Assembly (NCBI GenBank): GCA_900548195.1
Contig: URJQ01000024.1
Span: forward strand, 1 to 26,576
Source of the DNA: an uncultured Prevotella sp.
GTDB taxonomy: Bacteria > Bacteroidota > Bacteroidia > Bacteroidales > Bacteroidaceae
Direction of reading: 5' to 3'
DNA: 26,576 bases
In this document: in pieces, positions 8,091 through 16,900 of the stretch
How positions within the stretch are numbered: position 1 is the first letter of the stretch
Layout: the number at the start of each line of letters is the position of its first letter
The notes under the pieces: model-generated
The model's input: only the letters and a program-made list of their open reading frames with translations
The model's database searches: none
What the model was told of the DNA's origin: nothing
Program-made: the position numbers and the translations under genes

Positions 8091-8458
8091 CGCCTCAGTG
8101 TGAACACATAATATTCACACGAAGGCTCAGGCATCAGACGGGAAACGCGGACATGGTTTCTCTGACGATGATGATGCTGTATGGGGTCTTTGAAGTTAAA
8201 CAGAATAAACTTGTGTACGTGTCTGCTATCTTGCTTTGCAAAACAGTTTACAGGAACAGTGCGGCTTGGGCGCGAACTGCATACACGATAGTTTTGCGAT
8301 GAATCATGGATGACAGCCAGCTCCTTCTGGTTCGGGTCTGACACTACAGCGCATACTCTGCCATTGCTGTCAATATCCATATTGGCAGCATTCATCGTGA
8401 CGGTACCCTTGAGCACCATCACAAGTGTCAATAATATAAGTTTCACCCAACGATTCAT
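8078..8458 (-). CDS. Small putative exported protein, leaderless promoter
   Basis: From the chosen ATG the protein has 126 residues. It opens with a signal-peptide-like segment, MNRWVKLILLTLVMVLKG, with possible cleavage near MNAA. The mature part is basic and His/Arg-rich, with an SSRPSR motif and an ending of CEYYVFTLRRLLC. I have a vague recollection of small Bacteroidales exported proteins with a similar SSRP motif and YY...LRR ending, but assign no function. The start at 8458 (or the adjacent ATG at 8461) is favoured over the longer frame beginning at 8497 because the -7 box TATCTTTG ends only a few bases upstream, so the longer start would not be transcribed. It is divergent from the umuDC-type cassette. 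Composition is low-complexity towards the end, so it could be a spurious frame. Confidence 0.45.
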   Translation of the reverse strand: MNRWVKLILLTLVMVLKGTVTMNAANMDIDSNGRVCAVVSDPNQKELAVIHDSSQNYRVCSSRPSRTVPVNCFAKQDSRHVHKFILFNFKDPIQHHHRQRNHVRVSRLMPEPSCEYYVFTLRRLLC

Positions 8459-8463
8459 CATTG

Positions 8464-8490
8464 CAAAGATACAAAAAATATAGATGTCAA
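8464..8490 (-). promoter_or_regulatory. Promoter of the small exported-protein gene
   Basis: The minus strand reads TATCTTTG (complement of 8464-8471), a perfect TAnnTTTG -7 box. The expected start point coincides with the tandem ATGs at 8461 and 8458, predicting a leaderless or near-leaderless mRNA. A TTG at the complement of 8488-8490 could be the -33 element, but the 16-base spacing is shorter than usual. Confidence 0.5.
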
Positions 8491-8690
8491 GCCACAAGTT
8501 CAGGGATATTCATCCCGACTTTTCTCATTTTTTAGCATTTTTCAAGCCTGAAAGCCCTTATTTTAATATTTTTTACGTCTATTCCTTCTCTTAATGCTAC
8601 AAAAAAAACAAAACAGGGCGTTTGCAATTCCATTACTCCGCCGTGTTTTTTTGAAACAGCCTATGAAGAACGCCACCCAAAAACAAACAT

Positions 8691-8721
8691 TTTTTGAAAA
8701 ATGTAATACATATTTCAAAAA
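8691..8721. promoter_or_regulatory. 31-bp near-perfect palindrome, candidate operator of the umuD-like gene
   Basis: Centred on A8706, 14 of 15 base pairs are symmetrical; the single mismatch is 8700/8712. The left arm reads TTTTTGAAAAATGTA and the right arm TACATATTTCAAAAA. It ends seven bases before the -7 box at 8729 and covers where a -33 element should sit. No good -33 TTTG is present. A protein bound here would block RNA polymerase. The natural candidate is the LexA-like product of the gene downstream; that link is inference. Confidence 0.6.
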
Positions 8722-8728
8722 TTATTAT

Positions 8729-8736
8729 TACCTTTG
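8729..8736 (+). promoter_or_regulatory. -7 element of the umuDC-type promoter
   Basis: TACCTTTG matches TAnnTTTG exactly. Transcription should start around 8741-8743, 12-14 bases before the ATG at 8755. A TTG start at 8734 is inside this box and therefore unlikely to be in the mRNA. Confidence 0.6.
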
Positions 8737-8754
8737 CACCCAAAACAAGTAGAT

Positions 8755-9387
8755 ATGGGAAAAGAATCAAAAGGTAAGCACGGGGGCACACGCCCTGGTT
8801 CGGGAAGACCACGCAAGACTGAAGAGACCCGAACCTACACTTTCCGCGCTTCAGGTGAGATGGTCAGACACCTCGATATGCAAGAGCAGAAGTCGGAATA
8901 CATCAAGATGTGTATTGCAAAGGAAATGAATACCACAGAGCCAGACTTCTCCAAACTGGGAGATGCCTATCCTGCCACACGAGTGAAGGAATCCAACTTC
9001 CGCTTCTTCGACATCGGTATAGTGGCGGGGTTCCCTATTCCTCTCGATAATGACGAACGATCACAGGATATAGAATTGCTGCAGATGCTATGTCCTTACC
9101 CAGAAGCGTGTTATCTCATACGTGTGTCTGGCCACTCCATGATTGATGCCAACATACATGATGGCGACATCGTCATAGTGGACAAGAGCAAGCGCAATCC
9201 GTCTCCTAAGGAAGTGGCAGTATGCGAACTCAATGGAGAATACACCCTAAAGCATTTCGAGATACGTGATGGAAGAGGCTGGCTTATACCTGCCAACCCT
9301 GATTTCCCTGAAATTGAAATATCGGAAGGCGATGCTTTCCGGGTCTGGGGAACTGTCACTTATGTGATACATAAACCTGTCAAATGA
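8755..9387 (+). CDS. umuD: UmuD/LexA-like self-cleaving S24 protein with N-terminal DNA-binding region
   Basis: The 210-residue protein ends in an S24 (LexA/UmuD) peptidase domain: cleavage site A91-G92 in VAGFPIP, nucleophile S128 in SGHSM, general base K166 in YTLKHF. These spacings match LexA and UmuD. E. coli UmuD has only about 24 residues before its Cys-Gly site; here about 90 precede it. They contain a basic AT-hook-like GTRPGSGRPRK (11-21) and a segment (about 26-58) resembling a ribbon-helix-helix, as in small GGxRPGxGRP phage/plasmid proteins. Overall size and layout are closer to LexA (about 200 residues). ATG 8755 is chosen because the upstream TTG lies in the -7 box. It is followed by umuC. 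Likely role: RecA-stimulated self-cleavage that activates polymerase V and, by inference, relieves repression of its own promoter. The repressor role is untested. Confidence 0.85.
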   Translation: MGKESKGKHGGTRPGSGRPRKTEETRTYTFRASGEMVRHLDMQEQKSEYIKMCIAKEMNTTEPDFSKLGDAYPATRVKESNFRFFDIGIVAGFPIPLDNDERSQDIELLQMLCPYPEACYLIRVSGHSMIDANIHDGDIVIVDKSKRNPSPKEVAVCELNGEYTLKHFEIRDGRGWLIPANPDFPEIEISEGDAFRVWGTVTYVIHKPVK

Positions 9388-9495
9388 AGAATGTAGAATG
9401 AAGAATGGAAGTTAGTCTTACTTCTCATGGAATCTCAACGAGGAAACTCAAGCCGAAGAACGTAATCCGGATTCTTCATTCTTCATTCTTCATTT
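9382..9495. repeat. Long inverted repeat spanning the umuD-umuC gap
   Basis: The 25-base arms at 9382-9406 and 9471-9495 are complementary at 24 positions (mismatch at 9394). Each arm is made of GAAGAAT-type iterations. The left arm includes the umuD stop codon; the right arm ends 13 bases before the umuC ATG. The 64-base loop has no gene. In RNA this would form a long hairpin just upstream of umuC, able to attenuate its transcription or translation. GAATGAAGAATG-type repeats may also be a dispersed genomic repeat. Confidence 0.8.
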
Positions 9496-9508
9496 AAAGA
9501 ATCCCCCT

Positions 9509-10777
9509 ATGTACGCCCTAATAGACTGCAACTCATTCTTCTGTTCCGTGGAAAAAGTGTTTCATCCCGGACTCGAAGGCAAGCCCGTCGTTGTGCTATC
9601 CAGCAATGACGGCTGCATCGTGGCGCTCACTCCCGAAGCAAAGAGGATAGGACTTCACCGTGGCGACCCTATCTTCAAGGTGGAAGGCATAGTAAAGCAC
9701 TATGGCGTACAGGTATTCTCATCCAATATGCAGCTATATGCCGCTATGAGCAAGAGAGTTACCAGCATATTGCGCAAGTCCATACACCACGTGGAAAACT
9801 ACTCCATAGACGAGAGCTTCTGCGACCTCAATGGCTATGAGAAACATTTTGACCTCGTCAGAATGATGAAAGAAATAAGGGAGAGAATACTCCTCTGGAC
9901 TGACATACCTGTAAGCATCGGCATTGCCCCATCAAAGACATTGGCGAAAATAGGCTCAAAGTTTGCTAAGCAATACAAAGGCTATGGCGGTGTCTGCATT
10001 ATCGACACTGAGGAGAAGCGTCGCAAAGCCCTCGAAATATTCGATCTTGCTGATGTCTGGGGCATTGGGCGTCGCACATTCGAGACCCTCAATTACTATG
10101 GCATCACCACCCCACTCGACTTTGCCGACAAGAGCGACTCATGGGCAAGGAGCCATTTCAGCAAACCTGGTTACCAGACATGGCTGGAACTCAACGGAAT
10201 ACCATGTATAGATACCACTGAGATAAAGCGCAATCAGAATATCTGCACCAGTCGCAGTTTCGGAGAAATGGTCAGCGACCTACAGTCTCTGAAATCTGCC
10301 GTAGCTTCATTTGCCAGCAGTTGCGCCAACAAGCTTCGCGGACAAGACAGCGTATGCAGGAAGGTGACGGTCTTTATAGGCAGCAATCGCTTTCGTGAGG
10401 ACCTGATGCAATACGGCAATGCTGCCACAAAATCTTTCTCTACAGCGACATCCGACACCATCGCCATCACCTCCGCTGCCCTGCAAAGTCTCGAAAGTAT
10501 CTACATACCAGGAGTCATGTATAAGCGTGCTGGAGTCATCGTCGGTGACATATATCCCGAAACTCCCATCCAGCTCGATCTCTTCGACACGACGCCAAAG
10601 CGCAAGGAGCGCAATAATCTGATGAAAATCATCGACAATATCAATCATCAGCACGGCACAAAGAGCGTCCATCTGGCTGTGGAGGGACCCGAAAAACAAC
10701 CTTGGCACGTGAAAAGCGAGCATCGTAGTCCCAACTATCTCACTGACATAAATGAAGTTTTGAGTATAAAGATATAA
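9509..10777 (+). CDS. umuC: Y-family translesion DNA polymerase (UmuC, polymerase V catalytic subunit)
   Basis: The 422-residue protein matches UmuC in length and order. The palm motif ALIDCNSFF gives D6, and the catalytic pair D101-E102 lies in YSIDESFCDL; these acidic residues bind the two metal ions. The finger region contains NDGCIVALTPEAKRIG. A helix-hairpin-helix thumb segment (about 175-200, ADVWGIGRRTFETL) and the little-finger domain follow, and the C-terminus (about 340-422) is the UmuC-specific DUF4113-like region with LDLFD. UmuC copies past DNA lesions when bound by cleaved UmuD. It lies 121 bases after the umuD-like gene with a large inverted repeat between them, so expression may be uncoupled. 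No Shine-Dalgarno is seen. All catalytic residues are intact and the reading frame is unbroken. Confidence 0.95.
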   Translation: MYALIDCNSFFCSVEKVFHPGLEGKPVVVLSSNDGCIVALTPEAKRIGLHRGDPIFKVEGIVKHYGVQVFSSNMQLYAAMSKRVTSILRKSIHHVENYSIDESFCDLNGYEKHFDLVRMMKEIRERILLWTDIPVSIGIAPSKTLAKIGSKFAKQYKGYGGVCIIDTEEKRRKALEIFDLADVWGIGRRTFETLNYYGITTPLDFADKSDSWARSHFSKPGYQTWLELNGIPCIDTTEIKRNQNICTSRSFGEMVSDLQSLKSAVASFASSCANKLRGQDSVCRKVTVFIGSNRFREDLMQYGNAATKSFSTATSDTIAITSAALQSLESIYIPGVMYKRAGVIVGDIYPETPIQLDLFDTTPKRKERNNLMKIIDNINHQHGTKSVHLAVEGPEKQPWHVKSEHRSPNYLTDINEVLSIKI

Positions 10778-10803
10778 GAAAAACATAGAAAAAGGGGAAA
10801 ATA

Positions 10804-10835
10804 TTTGGAAATAAAGAAAAAATATACTAATTTTG
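10804..10835 (+). promoter_or_regulatory. Promoter of the giant surface-protein gene
   Basis: TTTG at 10804-10807 and a perfect TAATTTTG -7 box at 10828-10835 are separated by 20 bases. The predicted start near 10840 leaves a leader of about 150 bases. The leader holds a small hairpin (CTTGCT-AA-AGCAAG, 10854-10867), two copies of TATATAGACAAG (10869-10880, 10909-10920) and the tandem repeat at 10922-10981. Confidence 0.6.
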
Positions 10836-10921
10836 AACGCTTAAAATCACATTCTTGCTAAAGCAAGATATATAGACAAGGCAAGAGTAAAACTATTCGG
10901 TTTTCTGGTATATAGACAAGT

Positions 10922-10981
10922 CAACAAGACAACAAATCAACAAGACAACAAATCAACAAGACAACAAATCAACAAGTCAAC
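10922..10981 (+). repeat. 16-bp tandem repeat in the giant gene's leader
   Basis: CAACAAGACAACAAAT occurs three times exactly (10922-10937, 10938-10953, 10954-10969), followed by a partial fourth copy in which A is replaced by T (CAACAAGTCAAC, 10970-10981). It ends nine bases before the ATG. The repeat has few G and T, so the transcript should be unstructured. There is no Shine-Dalgarno. Confidence 0.9.
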
Positions 10982-10990
10982 ACCGAACTT

Positions 10991-13900
10991 ATGACAACAC
11001 ATTATACATTTCAAGTATGCAGAAGATGTATCGCAATTCTGATTCTATTACTGACAAGCTTTCAGACGATATTAGCACAAAGCATCACTGAAAAAGACAT
11101 CACAGAGACTTTAGATTTCGACAAAGAAGAAGTATCTTATTCATTGCCTTCTGGAAGCATACCGGAAGGCAGTGAGTGTGTATGGCAGATTGACGGCAAA
11201 GATATCACCACGGGATTGACCGATGAAGGCAAAACCATCACTTTGAGCCTCTATAATCAGGTCCGCAAGGCTGTAGTCACCATAAAATCTTCTGAAAACA
11301 CCGAGACGATAGAGTTTGACATCAATCCAAAGACATACGGTGAAGATTATGATGGCAAGCATTTCTATGCCGACTGTTTCCACCCTTACAATGATGGCAC
11401 ACAGGGAGACGGCACTAAGGATAGACCCTTCCTCATCAGCAACGATAAGGAACTGGCTCTGCTGGCACGCAAAGTCACAAGCGGCACGCTGTATTCTGGA
11501 AAATACTTCCGACTGACATCCGACATCGACCTCAGCAAAGGACTCTGGATGCCTATTGGCAAATGGAATCCAGAGAAGAATTATTTCTTTGCAGGAAAAT
11601 TCGACGGTGACGGACACGCCATCAGAAATATGCAGATATGCTGGACCAACGCTAACGGCAAGGAGGCTTCATGGGGACTCTTCTCCCGACTCAGCGGCAC
11701 AGCGGCTAATGAGGCAGGATTTGCTTCTGTCACAAATCTTATCATCGACAATGCCACTATAGAGAAGAAGAAAGAATATAAGCCTGTAGGCACTGGCACT
11801 GTAAAACTCGGCATCCTTGCCGCTGACTTGACCAAGAATGCAGAAATCAGCAATATCATCATACGCCAGTCAAAGATTACTGATAATGCTGAGTCATACC
11901 AAGCAAATGGAGTCTATAGAATAGGCGGCATTGTGGGCTATATAGGCAGCGGAGTATTCAGGATATACAATATCTCTTCCGCCACAGAGATAAACATGCT
12001 CTCAAAAGCCACTGTAAAGAAAAGTGTAACCATCTCCGGCGGTATCGGTTGCGCCACCACCTTTACCACGAATAACAGTTACAACATCTGTCCTACAAAC
12101 ATTTATGTCTATGGTCCCAAGCCGGTGGCAAACAGCGAAAAAGCCATCGGTAGCGTAATTGCATTCTATGGTCCTTCATATCAGAACAGTTTTCCTGCAG
12201 AAGCAAAGAAAACATTATACTATACCTCTGTCAACAAAGTAACTGGCACCAACAACGACGGAACAGAAAAGGAGGTCGCAAGTTTCGGAAAAGAATTCAT
12301 AGACATTTGCAATCAGTATATCAATGACAAGGGCCTTGACAACAAGACCTTGGCTTTCAACACCACAACAAACTCCTTCTCATTCAACACCGCCAAACTG
12401 ATACTGGAGCGCGGCAAGAGAGATACCTTGACAGTATATTCCGCTGATGGCAATCCTTCCAGCGAAGGATATATCTGGTATGTCTCAAATGGCAATTCAA
12501 GCGCAAGTATGGTCAGCAAGATACCAAGCTCATCATACTTCTTGCCACGCAAGGACTACGATCAATACGTCTATGCCACCCTTCCCGACGGCTCCTCACG
12601 CACTAACACCGTCGTGGTAAAGGCGATAAGAATGACCGCTACACTCGACTCCAGAAGCAATCCTGGCACTTACAGCATCCATGTAACCAACAATACGGAA
12701 GAGGGATTCAGCAACGATGACCTCGGACTTACAATCAAATATCAATGGTTTGACGGCACGACAAAACTGAATAACAGCACCCCAAGCTTCACCCGTCCTG
12801 CTGGTGCTACCCACAACAACAGATACAGTTGTCTCGTCACAGTAACCACCGAGTCTAAGGAAACCCTTCTCAGCCAATGGCTGAGCGCAGCTTCTGTGGT
12901 CTATCTAAAGCCTACCGACACTCAGTCCATATCGGAATCAGAGCGTAAAAGCAATGCTGAATGGGGCTATTCTCCAGAAAAGCCAATGCTTACATGGGAG
13001 GGAGCTTACAGCAAACTCTCGCCTAATGGTTCGTGGGACGAAAACTTCATCGTCCTGATAGGCACAAGTAAGTACAGCGTAACCAATAATACCAGCACCG
13101 GATTTAATATCACTCCGAATTATAAAGGAGAAAATATGCTAAAATTGGGGAACTGGAAGGAAGCCTCCTCCTCTGCCTTATTCCGCAATGTCACCATCAC
13201 TGGCAAATGGGAAAATAATGACTATAAAGGTATTATAGAAATAAGTGGAGCCACAAAGGGATTGCCTATATGGGGCGACACGCGTTTTGAGCATCTCACT
13301 TTTCACAATGCTTCTGGCAGTGCAGACTATTATAAGAATATATATTGCCAATACCATAACCTGGAGATGGGCGACAGTCTGCGAATGACAGGCTTCAACC
13401 AGAACTCTCCTGAATACGGCACCATCGACGGCGCTGTGACGACTGCCATGCAGATCTTCGGTGGTTTCAATAATGATGGACGCTTCTATCCTTTCGACAA
13501 TGAGAAGAACATCAAGGCTTTCGAAGAGTCTATACCACACGGAAAGGAAGGCTTCAGCATCACCGTCAAGTCCGGATTCTATTCCGCTATCTGCGCGGGA
13601 GGACGACAAACTGCAAAGAATGGAAACTCTGACGACAACACATACAATGGCGTAATGGGTACTCCTGACCTGCCCATCAAGTGTGTCATAACTATGGACA
13701 TAGACAGAAAATGGAACGATGCAAATAATCCTCTCAGGAAAGTATTCTTCGACAAGACAGGTACCACCGAAGAGCGACAGAGCGACTACGATGCCGGCAT
13801 CATCCTTGCAGGAAACCATGAGGGCGCGATGTATGCCGATGTGGATATCATTGTCAGAAGCGGAAAGGTGGCACGCATCGTAAATGGCACGCTGGGCAAC

Positions 13901-16900
13901 GACCGAGACCTCACCTTCAATTATCCGAAAGGCTCTCAGAATGTGATACATGTGCCATGCAACACATTCATGGGACGTGCCAATATCACTCTCGACCCAG
14001 AGAAATCAGAAAACAATACCGACCGAGATATCAACAATCGCGTCATTGTCACCGAACTATATGGCGGCAGTACCGGTCGTGGACATCTGGCTTCTGTGAA
14101 AGTAAACAATCCTTTCTATGGCTACAGCACTATAACGATCAATGGCGGTACATTCAAGATTCTGCCTGAAGACAACAAGAAAAAGGAGAATATCCTCTGT
14201 GGCATATTCGGTGCCGGAGCGGGAGGAATGAATGGCATCGGTACGGATAGCCATCACACGGCTGACGAGAAAATACCTTATTGGAGCGATACTGAGAGAG
14301 TGATGCTCTATGGACCGTACGATAAAGCCAAGGGCAAACTGATAACATATCGCTGTTACAATGCTCTGACTCACACATATACAGAGGTTGACCCAACAAA
14401 AACCAATACCAAGATTGTTATCAATGGTGGAGTATATGGCTCAGAAGGCGAGAATATAGATGGCATCTATGCCGGTGGCAGCGGATATATGAGCAAAAGT
14501 CTGTGGACATATAATGCCACACCGAGCATCACTGGTGGAAATGTATATGGCGGAAAGGACATTACGGTATCCTCTCTGACCATCAATGGCGGTATATTCC
14601 ATTGCAAGAACGGCATTTTCGCTGGTGGACGCGGCACTGATTATTACTACAAGACTAACAAATATGGCGGCAATGCCACAGACTACACCCATCTCGGACA
14701 GACATTCGGCAACGTAGAACTCAACATCTACGGTGGTGAGTTCCACTGTTCTGTGTTCGGAGGTGGATACGGAGTAGGATTCGTGGATACCGAAATCAAG
14801 ACTGGCGCCAGCCCTACCACGCTTACTGAAATGGCAAAGGTGTCAGGCCAGTCCAAGGTCAATATCCATGCCGGCACTTTCTTTGGCAATATTTATGGTG
14901 GTGGCGACATGGCTGTAGTGGAACATACTGTGAAAGGTGAATATGCCACTGACGTAAGAATCAGTGACAACGCTGATATACGCGGTTCGGTATTTGCCGG
15001 CGGCAATGGAAGATGCAACAAAGAAAAGCCTAAAAACGCTGACTCCAACTGGAAACCTGAGGATATCGGAAAGATAACAGGCAATACAAATATGACATTC
15101 CTCGGCGACTCCAGACAGGCTCCTTACATCTACGGCGATATCTATGGTGGCGGAAACTACGCCCAAGTCGAGGGTAACACCAGCATCAATCTCTATGCCG
15201 CCAACTTTGCAGGCGAGATATTCGGCGGCGGCAAGGGCGATATCACCTCTTCTCATATCACGTCAGCCGATGTAAAAGGAAACACCTACGTCAATCTTGC
15301 ACAGGATATGGGAGAGGGAAATGATGACAATAACAGCAAGAATGCGGATCATTTCTCCATCAATGTCATCTGGAACAAGATGTGGCGATGGGATGATGAA
15401 GCGAGCATGACAAAGGGCAAATTCTATCTTTGGGACAAAGAGGCTGCTGGAAACGGCAATATAGAGTGGAATCCTGACGGTATTACAGGCACTGATTCTG
15501 ACACTAAAGATGCCTACGAAGTCAGAAAAGACCTCTTCTACGGCAAGGAGAAACCTACTGACAATGCTCATTTCCTTTACCCACACAATATCTTCGGAGG
15601 TGGCAATGTGGCATGCTCTGTCAGGGACACCGCAAAGGTCTGCGTGCAAAAGGGAATGACTCCTTACTCACTGCTGAAGACTGACGAATGGAAAGCATCA
15701 TACAATGACAATGAAAATCCTCATTTCTACGTCTTCGGAGGCGGTAAGGGCATAAGCACCTCAGTGGATTATACTGATGTCACCGTCAATGTGGAGGGTG
15801 ATTACAGCATCTATGATGCCGAAGTGGATGACAATACCGAGCAGATGGCACGCCCACACCATTTCAACACCACCGACATCACCTCCCTTGATGATAGCAC
15901 CGACGGCATTGAAGATGCTGAAAGCATAGCTTTGCAATCAGAAAAACGGAATACGAGTCCTGTATTCGACAATTCAAAAGGCATTCCTAACTTCACCGTC
16001 CTCGGCGTTCTCGGAGGCGGATATGCCGGTCTTGTGACCCATAATACCAGAGTCACCGTAGATGGACAGACTTTCCTGCACCGCATCTACGGTGGAGGCT
16101 TCGGCGATCCTGCATCTACAGAAGACAACCCTACCGGACAAGTGGAAGGCAATACCGAAGTATTCATAAAGGGCGCAAGAACATATGGCGACGTATTCGG
16201 CGGTGGCGCCGGCGTGAAATCCAGCAACAGTGTGGATTTCATAAACGTAGCACGCGTCAATGGCACCACGAGAGTGGAGGTCTCTGATAATGCCCGCATC
16301 TTCGGAAACGTCTATGGAGGTGGCGATATTGCCAATATCGGACTGGAAAATCATACTCCTGACTATGCAAAAGAGGCAATCAGTGCATCTAAAATCAATC
16401 AGACGGACGGCACTTTCGTAAGTTATCATGCCGATAATTACCGCACATGGGTCAACATTGTCGGAGGAGACATCTTCGGAAACGTATTTGGCGGCGGCAA
16501 AGGATTGACCGCAGGCAATGCTTCCGACTATACCAAGGTGGGACGCATCAATGGCAACACGCTGGTACACATAGCCAATACCGATGCTCCTGCCGGCACA
16601 TCCATCGACAGCCACGGCAATAACATCCCGAATATATGGAGCAGCATCTACGGCGGATGCGCCTACGGCACCGTGGATGGCAACGCTATGGTTCATATAG
16701 AAGGCGGATTGCTCGGCATGGATGTCTTCGGAGGCGGTTACGGCAATGTGCCTGTCATCACTGATGAAAGCTCAAATGATGACGCTGAGACCTACATCAA
16801 AAGGCAGATTCTCGGAAAGAAATATGAAGGAGAAAGCCGTAATGACCTCACCTTTGCCAATATTCTCGGCAATACAAAGGTGAGAATCGACGGTGGAACA

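Noticed and set aside
8734..8754. Upstream TTG start for the umuD-like gene
   Set aside because: The TTG is the last three bases of the -7 box TACCTTTG, so it would lie upstream of the transcript start.
8640..8760. Search for a classical LexA box near umuDC
   Set aside because: No CTG-N10-CAG or Gram-positive type GAAC-N4-GTTC site is visible.
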